Part shown: positions 20,848 through 28,661 of the stretch, one piece after another
How positions within the stretch are numbered: position 1 is the stretch's first letter
Layout: every line of letters begins with the position of its first letter
NCBI GenBank assembly: GCA_036566745.1
Contig: DATCVR010000046.1
Span: forward strand, 1 to 31,176
DNA: 31,176 bases
Direction of reading: 5' to 3'
Origin: DATCVR01 sp036566745
Lineage (GTDB): Bacteria; Actinomycetota; Actinomycetes; Jiangellales; Jiangellaceae
Program-made: the position numbers and the translations under genes
Notes under the pieces: model-generated
The model's database searches: none
Told to the model about the DNA's origin: nothing
Seen by the model: the letters and a program-made list of their open reading frames with translations, nothing else

Positions 20848-21672
20848 ATGCGCGAGTACCCACGAAGGGAGCCGACGATCGACGAGACGAAGGCCGGCGT
20901 CGACGTGGCCACGCTGCTGCGATTCCACGTCGAGTGCCAGCAAGGCTCGTACTTCTCCGAGCTGCACGACGTCGACGTCGGGTGGCTGGCGTTCAGCGAC
21001 CAGGTCCGCGATCCGTACTACAACGTCGTCGTTCCGACCACCGACGTCACGCGGTCCGACTGCATACGGCTGGCGGTGGAGTTCGAGCGCCGCGGCCGGT
21101 TGCTGACGGTGTACGCCTCGCCGATCGCCGACCTCGTCGACGACGACGGCCGGGCTCAGGTGTGGGCCCGGGACGCGTGGCTCGTCGCGCTGGTCGAGGC
21201 GCTGGATCACGGTGCAGCGGCCGCCGGGATCACCGTCGCGACCGTGGGGCCGGAGCACCAGGACGCCTACGTCGAGGCGTTCGAGCGCGCCTATTCCGGC
21301 GCCGATCCCGGCGATCCGTACGGGCCGCTCGACGACGCCTATCGCGTCTGTCTCGCCGGGTCGTTCGACCGTGACGTGCCCGGCTATCGTCGTCGCTTCG
21401 TGCTGGCCAGGTCGGGGGCCGAGCCGGTCGGCGTGGCGACGGTGTTCACGGCCGGATCGTGGGCCGGCGTCTACGGCGTGGGCACCGTGCCGGGGTGGCG
21501 CGGGCGTGGAGTGGGTCGAGCACTCATGGCGCACGCCGCGCGAACGGCCGCCGCCGACGGCGCTCATCGCGTCATGCTCCAGACCGAGGCCGGCTCGGCG
21601 CCGCAGCGCTGGTACGAGCGGCTCGGCTACGAGACGGCCTTCGTCGCGCGCTACCTCCTCCTGACCCCGTGA
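20848..21672 (+). CDS. GNAT-family N-acetyltransferase
   Basis: A 274-aa protein whose C-terminal half (about 130-270) is a GNAT domain. It has GVYGVGTVPGWRGRGVGRAL, the acetyl-CoA-binding R/Q-x-x-G-x-G/A loop, then HRVMLQTEAGSAPQRWYERLGY, the closing strand and helix. The N-terminal half (FHVECQQGSYFSELHDVDVG, LTVYASPIADLVD) resembles a second, degenerate GNAT-like domain, so the protein is probably a tandem type. The acceptor substrate is unknown. The ATG at 20848 is used, but it has no ribosome-binding site at a normal distance, so a later start is possible. It is divergent from the membrane/lipoprotein gene and 26 bases upstream of glnE. Confidence 0.85.
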   Translation: MREYPRREPTIDETKAGVDVATLLRFHVECQQGSYFSELHDVDVGWLAFSDQVRDPYYNVVVPTTDVTRSDCIRLAVEFERRGRLLTVYASPIADLVDDDGRAQVWARDAWLVALVEALDHGAAAAGITVATVGPEHQDAYVEAFERAYSGADPGDPYGPLDDAYRVCLAGSFDRDVPGYRRRFVLARSGAEPVGVATVFTAGSWAGVYGVGTVPGWRGRGVGRALMAHAARTAAADGAHRVMLQTEAGSAPQRWYERLGYETAFVARYLLLTP

Positions 21673-21698
21673 GCACGCCCGGCCGATAGATTCGAGGC

Positions 21699-24600
21699 AT
21701 GTCTGCCAGTCGAGCCGAGGGTCGCGCGGCGTTGCTGGCGAAGGCGGGCTTCGCCGACACGGCGGCCGCAGGGCTCGAGCTCGACGATCCCACGCTCGCC
21801 CGGCTGGCCGTCGATCACGACCTCGTCGCGGCCCTGTCCGCCGCGGCCGATCCCGACCTCGCGTTGCGGGCGCTCAACCGGCTCCTCCTGGCTGCTGCGG
21901 ATCGTGACGCGCTGGTCGAGGCATGGACGGAGGACGAGGCGTTGCGCCGTCGCCTGGTGGCGGTGCTGGGCTTCAGCGCGCCGCTGGGCGATCATCTGGC
22001 GCGGCATCCGGGCCACTGGCGCGATCTCGTCCGTCTCGACGCGGTGCGACGGCCCGACGCCGCCACGTTGCGGGCCCGGCTGCTCCAGGCCGTGGGCGCC
22101 TCCGGCTCCGATGCCGAGCCGGTGGCGCGGGGCGATCGGGCCTCCCTGCCGGACGCGTTGCGGGTGGCGTATCGCCGTCAGCTCCTGGCGATCGCGGCGC
22201 TCGACCTCGCCGACGGGCTGACGATGGACGCGGTCGCCGCCGAGCTGGCCGACCTCGCCGGTGCCACGCTCGAAGCGGCGCTCGCCATCGCTCGCGCGGA
22301 CCTGCCCGCCGACGCCGCACCGTGCCGGCTCGCGGTCATCGGCATGGGCAAGTGCGGCGGCCGCGAGCTGAACTACGTCTCCGACGTCGACGTCGTGTTC
22401 GTCGCCGAGGCGGCGTCGGCCAGCGCCGGCGATGACGGCGCTGGCGATGACGGCGCTGGCGATGACGGCGCCCGCGTCGGGGCCGACGGGCACGCCGATC
22501 TGGACGCCGCCCTGCACACGGCCACGTCACTGGCCACCGGGATGATGCGTGCCTGTTCCGACTACACCGCCGAGGGCACCATCTGGCCGGTCGACGCCGC
22601 GCTGCGCCCCGAGGGCAAGTCCGGCCCGCTGGTGCGTACCGTCGAGAGTCACCTCGCCTATTACCGCGGCTGGGCCAAGACCTGGGAGTTCCAGGCCCTG
22701 CTGAAGGCGCGGCCGGTGGCGGGCGACGCCGATCTCGGTGCGCGGTACCTCGAGGCCGTGAGCCCGTTGGTGTGGAACGCCGCGGGCCGCGACGGCTTCG
22801 TCGAGGACGTGCAGTCGATGCGCCGCCGGGTGGTCGACCACGTCCGTCCCGCCGAAGCCGATCGACAGCTGAAACTCGGCCCCGGCGGCCTGCGCGACGT
22901 CGAGTTCGCCGTTCAGCTGCTGCAACTCGTCCACGGCCGCATCGACGACTCCCTCCACTCCGGGTCGACGCTGGAGGCCCTCGCCGCGCTGAAGGACGGC
23001 GGATACGTCGGCCGCGACGACGCCGCCGTGCTCGACCACGCGTATCGGTTCCTGCGCACCCTCGAACACCGCATCCAGCTGCGTCGACTGCGCCGCACCC
23101 ACGTCCTGCCTCAGTCCGGCGACGACCTCCGCACCCTGGCGCGGTCGATGTCGATGCGCCAGGCCACCGAGCTCGTCGAGTCCTGGAGGCGGGAGGCACG
23201 CGAGGTCCGCCGCCTGCACGAGAAGCTGTTCTACCGCCCGCTGCTGACGGCCGTGGCGAGCCTGCCGGGGGAGGAGGCGCGGCTGAGCCCCGAAGCGGCC
23301 CTGGCCCGCCTGCAGGCACTCGGCTACCTCGACCCGGCCGGAGCGCTGCGCCACATCGAGGCGCTGACCAGGGGTGTCTCGCGCCGGGCGGCGATCCAAC
23401 GCACGCTGCTGCCAGTGCTGCTGGGCTGGTTCGCGGACGCGCCCGAGCCGGACGCCGGGCTCGCCGGGTTCCGCAAGGTCAGCGATGCCCTGGGCCGCAG
23501 CCCGTGGTACCTGCGGCTCCTGCGCGACGACGGCGCGGCGGCGGAGCGGATGGCCACCGTGCTCGGCTCCGGACGGTACGCGACCGAGCTGCTGCTGCGA
23601 GCGCCCGAGGCCGTGGCCATGCTCGCCGACGACGCCGAGCTCGAACCACGGCCGCGGGCGCCGCTGGAGGCTGAGGTGCTCGCCGGCGTCGGTCGGCACG
23701 ACGACCCGGTGGCCGCGATCGGCGTCGTGCGGGCGATGCGCCGCCGCGAGCTGTTCCGGGTCACGGTGGCCGATCTCGTGGGGATCATCGACGTCGAGGA
23801 GGTCGGCGAGGCCCTGACCGCCATCGCGGAGGCGACCCTTGCCGGAGCGCTCGCCGCCGCCACGCGCGCCGTCGAGGCCCAGCGCCGGGACACGCTGCCT
23901 ACGCGGATGGCTGTTGTGGCGCTGGGGCGGCTGGGTGGGCGGGAGATGGGGTACGCCTCCGATGCCGACATCGTCTATGTCCACTCGCCCCTCCCGGACG
24001 CCGCCGAGCGCGATGCGGCCGATGCGGCCATGGCGGTGGCCAACGAGATGCAGCGCCTGCTGTCCCTGCCCTCGCCGGAGCCGGCCCTGACCATCGACAC
24101 CGGGCTGCGCCCGGAGGGTCGTCAGGGCCCGCTGGTGCGGACGCTGGCGTCGTACGCGGCGTACTACGAGCGCTGGGGCGAGGTGTGGGAGCGCCAGGCG
24201 TTGCTGCGCGCCGCCCCGTGCTGCGGTGACCCCGAGCTGCTGCGCCGCTTCACCGCGCTGATCGACCCGCTGCGCCGTCCCGCGGGTGGGCTCGACGCCA
24301 TCCAGCTGCGCGAGGTGCGCCGGATCAAGGCGCGGGTCGAGTCGGAGCGGCTGCCGCGCGGAGCGGATCGATCGACGCACCTCAAGCTCGGCGCAGGAGG
24401 GCTCGCCGACGTCGAGTGGTGCGTCCAGCTGATCCAGCTCCAGCACGCCTACCGGCACGAGTCGCTCCGCACGACCTCGACCACCGCGGCGATGACGGCG
24501 GCCAACGATGCGGGCCTGCTCGCCCCGGACGACCGAGCCGTGTTGCTCGACGCGTGGCGCCGCGCGTCGTCGATCCGCAATGCGACCGTGTTGGTGACCA

Positions 24601-24767
24601 GTCGCCCCTCCGACGCGATCCCGAAGGACCCGCACACGCTGGCGTCGGTGTCGCGGGTGCTGGGATACGGGCCGGGGGAGAGCGCGATGTTCGTCGACGA
24701 CTACCGACGTGCGGCGCGGCTGGCCCGCAGCGTGGTGGAACGGGTGTTCTACGACGACGTCCGCTGA
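21699..24767 (+). CDS. glnE: Bifunctional glutamine synthetase adenylyltransferase/adenylyl-removing enzyme
   Basis: GlnE attaches AMP to, and removes it from, a tyrosine of type I-beta glutamine synthetase in response to nitrogen status. The 1022-aa product has the two nucleotidyltransferase domains of the family. The adenylyl-removing one is near residues 210-235 (GMGKCGGRELNYVSDVDVVF) and the adenylyl-transferring one near 740 (LGRLGGREMGYASDADIVYV). Each is followed by its helical GlnD-PII-uridylyltransferase-like segment (KLGPGGLRDVEFAVQLLQL and KLGAGGLADVEWCVQLIQL). Length is normal. Odd: three tandem copies of GDDGA at residues 244-258 follow the first catalytic motif. The target GlnA (tyrosine-containing type) is not in the window; the GlnA2-like protein at 16001 lacks the tyrosine. 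Confidence 0.96.
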   Translation: MSASRAEGRAALLAKAGFADTAAAGLELDDPTLARLAVDHDLVAALSAAADPDLALRALNRLLLAAADRDALVEAWTEDEALRRRLVAVLGFSAPLGDHLARHPGHWRDLVRLDAVRRPDAATLRARLLQAVGASGSDAEPVARGDRASLPDALRVAYRRQLLAIAALDLADGLTMDAVAAELADLAGATLEAALAIARADLPADAAPCRLAVIGMGKCGGRELNYVSDVDVVFVAEAASASAGDDGAGDDGAGDDGARVGADGHADLDAALHTATSLATGMMRACSDYTAEGTIWPVDAALRPEGKSGPLVRTVESHLAYYRGWAKTWEFQALLKARPVAGDADLGARYLEAVSPLVWNAAGRDGFVEDVQSMRRRVVDHVRPAEADRQLKLGPGGLRDVEFAVQLLQLVHGRIDDSLHSGSTLEALAALKDGGYVGRDDAAVLDHAYRFLRTLEHRIQLRRLRRTHVLPQSGDDLRTLARSMSMRQATELVESWRREAREVRRLHEKLFYRPLLTAVASLPGEEARLSPEAALARLQALGYLDPAGALRHIEALTRGVSRRAAIQRTLLPVLLGWFADAPEPDAGLAGFRKVSDALGRSPWYLRLLRDDGAAAERMATVLGSGRYATELLLRAPEAVAMLADDAELEPRPRAPLEAEVLAGVGRHDDPVAAIGVVRAMRRRELFRVTVADLVGIIDVEEVGEALTAIAEATLAGALAAATRAVEAQRRDTLPTRMAVVALGRLGGREMGYASDADIVYVHSPLPDAAERDAADAAMAVANEMQRLLSLPSPEPALTIDTGLRPEGRQGPLVRTLASYAAYYERWGEVWERQALLRAAPCCGDPELLRRFTALIDPLRRPAGGLDAIQLREVRRIKARVESERLPRGADRSTHLKLGAGGLADVEWCVQLIQLQHAYRHESLRTTSTTAAMTAANDAGLLAPDDRAVLLDAWRRASSIRNATVLVTSRPSDAIPKDPHTLASVSRVLGYGPGESAMFVDDYRRAARLARSVVERVFYDDVR
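22428..22472 (+). repeat. Three tandem 15-bp repeats inside glnE
   Basis: GGCGATGACGGCGCT is repeated exactly at 22428-22442 and 22443-22457. A third copy at 22458-22472 differs only in its last base. In protein this is (GDDGA)x3 in a loop after the first catalytic strand. In-frame gain or loss of units would change loop length without breaking the gene, so it may vary between strains. Confidence 0.9.
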
Positions 24768-24797
24768 GCCCGTGGCCGCGCATGCGAAACTGACGGC

Positions 24798-24953
24798 ATG
24801 TGGACCATTGTGCTGATCTTGCTGGCGGTGTGGTTGCTCCTGTCGATTCTCGGTCTGGTGATCAAGGGCTTGTTCTGGCTGTTCGTCATCGGCGCGCTGC
24901 TGTTCGTAGGCACCGCGGCGTGGGGCTGGATCAAGGACCACTCGTCGTCCTGA
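24798..24953 (+). CDS. Small membrane protein (51 aa)
   Basis: ATG at 24798 opens a 51-codon frame encoding MWTIVLILLAVWLLLSILGL, then VIKGLFWLFVIGALLFVG, then a short Trp-rich end and the soluble tail WIKDHSSS. It has two hydrophobic helices separated by a single Lys. Very small proteins of this form are common and conserved among actinobacteria as hypothetical hydrophobic proteins. A GACGG tract lies close upstream, but no strong ribosome-binding site is seen. It lies 30 bases after glnE on the same strand. Function unknown. Confidence 0.7.
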   Translation: MWTIVLILLAVWLLLSILGLVIKGLFWLFVIGALLFVGTAAWGWIKDHSSS

Positions 24954-24961
24954 CCCCACGC

Positions 24962-25010
24962 GGGGTGATCGTTGGAAAGATCCGGCCGCCGCTCAGCCGT
25001 GTCGCGTTCT
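24962..25010 (+). repeat. Degenerate copy of the 12056-12114 hairpin repeat
   Basis: GGTGATCGTTGGAA at 24964-24977 is identical to the arm of the hairpin near 12058. The following bases (GATCCGGCCGCCGCTCAGCC, then GTGTCGCGTTC) resemble the reverse complement of that hairpin's loop and the start of its second arm, with small insertions and deletions. The second arm is degraded, so no long hairpin forms. It lies between the 51-aa gene and the VOC gene. Confidence 0.4.
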
Positions 25011-25049
25011 GACAAGACCCATCGGCTCGGACCGAGCACGATAGAGGTC

Positions 25050-25517
25050 ATGACCACAGCGAATTCGATCCCCGACGGTTACCACAGCCTCACGCCCTAC
25101 CTCGCCGTGGACGGAGCCGAGCGAGCGATCGCCTTCTACGAGCGGGTGTTCGGCGCCGTGTTGACCGGTCGTTACGACGGCCCGGACGGCACAATCATGC
25201 ACGCGACGATGCGGGTGGGGGACTCCGTGCTCGAGCTGGGCGACCCGATGCCCGACTACGGGCTGGTCGCGCCTCGTGGCGAGGGAGTGTCGTCGTCCCT
25301 GATGTTCTACTGCGACGACGTGGACGCGGTTCACGCGGGTGCGGTCGAGGCCGGCGCGACGGTGGTGGCGGAGGTCACCGACTTCCCCTCGGGGGACTGC
25401 TACGGCACCGTCCTCGACCCGTTCGGGCACCGCTGGAGCATCGCCACGCGGGTGAAGGACGTGCCGCAGGACGAGGTCGAGCAGGCGCTGAAGGACTGGA
25501 GCCCGACCCAGGGCTGA
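25050..25517 (+). CDS. VOC/glyoxalase-fold protein (PhnB-like)
   Basis: A 155-aa vicinal-oxygen-chelate-fold protein of the PhnB/YP_ type. It opens with IPDGYHSLTPYLAVDGAERA, then FYERVFGAVLTGR, and closes with GDCYGTVLDPFGHRWSIATR, all typical of this subgroup. Family members include glyoxalase-like, bleomycin-binding and bacteriocin-type proteins. The PhnB-like group itself has no settled reaction. The ATG at 25050 with GAGGTC upstream is preferred over the longer frame beginning at 24972, whose extra residues are not family-like. It is convergent with the secreted-protein operon, with a strong terminator between. Confidence 0.88.
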   Translation: MTTANSIPDGYHSLTPYLAVDGAERAIAFYERVFGAVLTGRYDGPDGTIMHATMRVGDSVLELGDPMPDYGLVAPRGEGVSSSLMFYCDDVDAVHAGAVEAGATVVAEVTDFPSGDCYGTVLDPFGHRWSIATRVKDVPQDEVEQALKDWSPTQG

Positions 25518-25534
25518 CGGCGCCGCCCAGGTGA

Positions 25535-25577
25535 AGGCGCCGGTGTTCGGATCAGATCGATCCGAACACCGGCGCCT
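25535..25577. terminator. Strong bidirectional hairpin terminator
   Basis: Perfect 19-bp inverted repeat AGGCGCCGGTGTTCGGATC (25535-25553) and its complement (25559-25577) with a 5-base loop. It lies 17 bases after the VOC stop and 18 bases after the stop of the minus-strand secreted protein. It fits as the common terminator of two convergent transcription units, ending the four-gene operon that starts near 28661. Confidence 0.88.
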
Positions 25578-25595
25578 GAGGCTGATCGGGGCGAA

Positions 25596-26513
25596 CTACT
25601 CGACGATGACCTGGATCTCGCCGACCGGCACGGGTGTCTGCTCCCAGCCGGTCTCCCACGTCATGAACTCCGCGTCGAGGCCCGGGATGTTGATCGCCCG
25701 CCCGTTGAGGAGGAAGCGGACGTCGAACGTCAGCTGGGCCTGCGCCGTGTGGGCCGGCTGGCCGTCGGCGTCGACAGAGGTGCCGTCGACCGAGGGGTGA
25801 TCGTAGTTCTTGACGCAGCCGCTCGCCTGGCTCACGGCCCAACCGCAGGTGATGTTGCCACTGCCGTCGCCAGGATCGACCTCGACCTGCCCGTTGTACG
25901 CCTCGGCCACGAGCCCGAGCGCTTCGGTGCCGGTGTAGGTGTCCCCAGTTGGGCCGTCGACCCAGAACGTGGTGTCGGCTCCGACATAAGTACGGCCGCT
26001 GGGATCGAAGGCGAGGTCGAAGGCGGGAGCCCGCAGAAGGCCATATGCGCGTTCGGCGCGCTCCTCGAGCGTGGGAGGATCATCCTCACCAGGCGAGTGC
26101 CACTCGAAACCCTGCTCGACGGCTTCGGTCTCGTTCCAGCAAGTGAAGAAGACCCATTCAGCATCTTCCGACGGCTTCGGGGGTGCGTCTGCGGGTGGCT
26201 CTGTGACGGCTACAGTGCCCTGGCACCAGATCTCACCTTCGCACCAGAAGAAGTCGCCGTAAGGGTTGGTGACTACGTCGGGCTTCTCGCACTCGGGATC
26301 CCCGCCGCCACCGCCGTCGCCGCCACCGCCGGGATCCTCGGTGTCGTCGTTGTTGCAGTTCTCGTAGGTGATATCACCGTTCTCGTGGTACGTCGGGCAT
26401 TCACCTGCGGCCGCCGCCGGAGTGATCCGCGTCAGCAGGATGCCGCCCACGAGACCGGCGACAGCCAAGAGGATGGCGGCGAGACGTCCGAATCGATAGA
26501 CAGCCGTCAGCAT
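25596..26513 (-). CDS. Secreted Cys-rich protein with PKD-like C-terminal domain, copy 2
   Basis: A 305-aa exported protein of unknown function. A signal peptide (MLTAVYRFGRLAAILL to about residue 37, ending TPAAAAG) is followed by a Cys-rich segment with a Gly/Asp linker (GGGGDGGGGGD) and the motif FFWCEGEIWCQG. A middle part with AYGLLRAPAFDLAFDPSGRT follows. The C-terminal beta domain has VEVDPGDGSG, TCGWAVSQASGC and the end TPVPVGEIQVIVE. The last part has the look of a PKD-like domain (D-x-G-D-G-S, then Cys-x-Y). It is a diverged paralog of the gene at 27106-28062. The ATG at 26513 has GAGGAGGC upstream and overlaps the stop of the lipoprotein gene by seven bases. Last gene of the operon. 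Confidence 0.82.
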   Translation of the reverse strand: MLTAVYRFGRLAAILLAVAGLVGGILLTRITPAAAAGECPTYHENGDITYENCNNDDTEDPGGGGDGGGGGDPECEKPDVVTNPYGDFFWCEGEIWCQGTVAVTEPPADAPPKPSEDAEWVFFTCWNETEAVEQGFEWHSPGEDDPPTLEERAERAYGLLRAPAFDLAFDPSGRTYVGADTTFWVDGPTGDTYTGTEALGLVAEAYNGQVEVDPGDGSGNITCGWAVSQASGCVKNYDHPSVDGTSVDADGQPAHTAQAQLTFDVRFLLNGRAINIPGLDAEFMTWETGWEQTPVPVGEIQVIVE

Positions 26514-27049
26514 GTGATCGTTGCCTCCTCTTGCGGCAGTCGCTCCGACACGATCCAGGTGCCGTCCTGCCGCACGAAGTCGAAGACTCGTGGTGTGGGT
26601 CCGCGGGTGTCGGCGGGTAGCGGATCGCCGTTGCGCTCGGCGCCCCAGGTTGATTCGTCGACACAGCCCTCGACCCGAGCGGTGTCTCCGTCGACGGTGA
26701 CCACGGGCTCGGACACCGTGGGTTGACCGACGCGATGGATGCCGTCCTCGGCGTACTGACGGACACTGACCAGTTGCTGGTCGATGACGAGATTGGTGGC
26801 GAGGCCCTCGAACGGGACGGCGTCGAGGAGGATCTCGTTCTCGGCCTGGACCACTGCGTCCCACCACTGGTGGTAGACGGCGGCGATGTCTTGGGCGGCG
26901 ATTTCGTCAGGATCGGGCGCAGCCGTCGTGGGCTCCGCTGCGGTCGGGGTGGACTCGGCCTCCGGCTCGTCGTTGCCGCATCCTGACATCGCCAGCGTGC
27001 CCACGAGGGCGAGACCGACTACGAGTCGCCGGTTCGCCGACGAGATCAT
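26507..27049 (-). CDS. Lipoprotein with NTF2-like domain, copy 2
   Basis: A 180-aa exported lipoprotein. MISSANRRLVVGLALVG leads to the lipobox LAMSGC, then a Thr/Pro/Glu-rich linker. A C-terminal domain of about 120 residues follows (IAAVYHQWWDAVVQAEN, GIHRVGQPTVSEPVVTVDG, CVDESTWG, FDFVRQDGTWIVSERL). The helix followed by curved strands and a W-I-V-S closing strand is typical of NTF2/SnoaL-like folds. It ends EEATITC, as does its paralog at 28056. Function unknown; probably anchored outside the membrane next to the protein encoded by the overlapping gene. No good ribosome-binding site precedes the ATG at 27049. An in-frame GTG four codons upstream is possible. It begins 57 bases after the previous gene's stop. 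Confidence 0.8.
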   Translation of the reverse strand: MISSANRRLVVGLALVGTLAMSGCGNDEPEAESTPTAAEPTTAAPDPDEIAAQDIAAVYHQWWDAVVQAENEILLDAVPFEGLATNLVIDQQLVSVRQYAEDGIHRVGQPTVSEPVVTVDGDTARVEGCVDESTWGAERNGDPLPADTRGPTPRVFDFVRQDGTWIVSERLPQEEATITC

Positions 27050-27105
27050 CACGGAGGGCACTCTACGGGCGCGACTGCTCCAGCGGCAATGCCCCGCCCG
27101 GCTGT

Positions 27106-28062
27106 TCATTCGACGATGACCTGGACTTCACCGACTGGGACGGGTGTGCCTTGGTAGGCCGTCGTGAAGGTCACGTCGACGTTCGGCATGCCCGAGACGT
27201 CCAGAGGTGCGCCATTGTTGGTGTAGCGGACGTCATAGACCAGGCGGGCTCGCGCCGGGAATGCCTGCCCGCCTGCGCCGGCCGAGGTCTCGAGGTAGGT
27301 CTTGACACAGCTCTCCGATTTGGCCGTGACCTTGCCGCAGTTGAGCGTTCCGCTGCCGTCGCCGGGGTCGACTTCGACTCGGTTGAGACTGGCGATGGCG
27401 ACGACGCCGAAGGCGGATTCACCGCGGATCTCGTCGCCGATCTGGCCGTTCACCCAGAAGAACGTGTCGGTACCCACGAAGGTCATCTGGTCAGGGCTGT
27501 ACTCGAGGGTGAACGTCGGAGCGACGAGGTTGGCGAAGGCTTGCTGGGCTTGTTGCCACAGGGGCGGCTCTGGCGGAATCGCCCAATACCAGTCGTCATA
27601 CGTCGAGCCGTCGGGTCGACGGCACTCCTTGTAGGCCAGGTTGTGCTCGTCGGACGGAGGGGGGCCGGGGTTGTCCTCCGGGGAGAGGTCTTCAGGCTGG
27701 TTCGCCGCGGGATTGTTTCCCCAGCAGGCGGCCGTGCCCTCACACCACTCGTCGTAGTTCTGGTAGAACTCGCAGGTCGGGTCGTTGCCGCCGCCGCCGT
27801 CGCCCGTGCCGTTCTCGCCACCTGTGGGCGGGCAGACGACCACCGTCTCGAGACGGTTCTTCTCCTGATTCCACACCGACTCGTAGTGGCCAGGCGGAAC
27901 GGAGCAGCTGCCGCCGGAGACCTCGGCCGACGCGGCACCGGAGTCGGCGCCATCGCCGGGCTCGGCCTGGGCCTGAGTCATGATCAGTAGCGACGCGAGG
28001 AATCCGAAGAAGGCCAGCAGGGCCAGGAGTGCTCGGGGACGCCGCCGCGCAGGTGTCAACAT
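27106..28062 (-). CDS. Secreted Cys-rich protein with PKD-like C-terminal domain, copy 1
   Basis: A 318-aa exported protein, paralog of 25596-26513. The signal peptide (MLTPARRRPRALLALLAFF to about residue 33, ending TQAQAE) is followed by a Cys-containing region, a Gly-rich linker and YDEWCEGTAACWGN, which lines up with the WCEGEIWCQG segment of the paralog. Then come FANLVAPTFTLEYSPDQMT and a C-terminal domain with RVEVDPGDGSG, LNCGKVTAKSESCVKTY and the end TPVPVGEVQVIVE. Shared cysteines suggest disulfides outside the cell. The ATG at 28062 has GGAGGC upstream and overlaps the lipoprotein stop by seven bases. Function unknown. Similar two-gene sets occur in other actinobacteria as hypothetical proteins, from memory and unverified. 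Confidence 0.82.
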   Translation of the reverse strand: MLTPARRRPRALLALLAFFGFLASLLIMTQAQAEPGDGADSGAASAEVSGGSCSVPPGHYESVWNQEKNRLETVVVCPPTGGENGTGDGGGGNDPTCEFYQNYDEWCEGTAACWGNNPAANQPEDLSPEDNPGPPPSDEHNLAYKECRRPDGSTYDDWYWAIPPEPPLWQQAQQAFANLVAPTFTLEYSPDQMTFVGTDTFFWVNGQIGDEIRGESAFGVVAIASLNRVEVDPGDGSGTLNCGKVTAKSESCVKTYLETSAGAGGQAFPARARLVYDVRYTNNGAPLDVSGMPNVDVTFTTAYQGTPVPVGEVQVIVE

Positions 28063-28661
28063 GTGATCGTCGCCTCCGCTTCTGGAACGATCTTGACGAC
28101 CAGCCACACGTCGCCGACGCGTCGGAGATCGACGGGGTAGGGACGGGGACCGAGCGCGGCGCCGTCGACCGGGATCGGGTCGTCGCCGTGGACCAGGCCC
28201 CAGTCGGTCTGGTCGACGCAGGCCTCGGCGCGCGCGGCACGGCCCTTGACGTTGACTTCCGCCGCGGCGATCGTGGGCTCGCCGACGCGGTGGATGCCGT
28301 CGTCGGCCATCCCGGCGGCGCGGCCGATCTGCTCTTCGACGAGTGGGCCGTCCGCGACGCCCTCGAAGAGCTTGGGGTCGGGGTCGGGGCCGTTCTCGGA
28401 TGCGACGACGGCCGCCCAGTATGCCGCGTACTGAGCCTGAATAGCGGCGATCGCGGCAGGGTCGTCGGAGGGTGCGGGTGTGGCCGAGGACGTGTCGTCG
28501 GGCGTGGTGCTGGTGGTGGGGTCGGGGTCGTCGGAACCACCGGAGCAGCCCGTGAGCACGAAGGCGAGGGCTGCCGCCGCACAGCCGGCGACACGGCGCA
28601 GGGGTCGCGACCGCGTGGTCACCTGGTCGTGCAGAACTTCCCCCGACGCCTCTCTCGTCAT
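28056..28661 (-). CDS. Lipoprotein with NTF2-like domain, copy 1
   Basis: A 201-aa exported lipoprotein, paralog of 26507-27049. The n-region contains many Arg (TTRSRPLRRV), then AGCAAAALAFVLTGC with lipobox LTGC, a Ser/Thr/Pro/Asp linker, and an NTF2-like domain (IQAQYAAYWAAVVASEN, GIHRVGEPTIAAAEVNVKG, CVDQTDWG, VWLVVKIVPEAEATITC). The paralogs share the GIHRVG-(Q/E)-PT motif, the CVD-x2-x-W motif and the C-terminal EATITC. The start ATG at 28661 has a weak ribosome-binding site. A GTG at 28622 (VTTRSRPLRR) would give a more usual signal peptide. First gene of the four-gene operon, with a candidate promoter 75-105 bases upstream. Confidence 0.8.
   Translation of the reverse strand: MTREASGEVLHDQVTTRSRPLRRVAGCAAAALAFVLTGCSGGSDDPDPTTSTTPDDTSSATPAPSDDPAAIAAIQAQYAAYWAAVVASENGPDPDPKLFEGVADGPLVEEQIGRAAGMADDGIHRVGEPTIAAAEVNVKGRAARAEACVDQTDWGLVHGDDPIPVDGAALGPRPYPVDLRRVGDVWLVVKIVPEAEATITC

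Noticed and set aside
22527..24959. An 810-codon minus-strand frame opposite glnE
   Set aside because: Same GC shadow effect. The plus strand encodes a full-length GlnE with both catalytic motifs.
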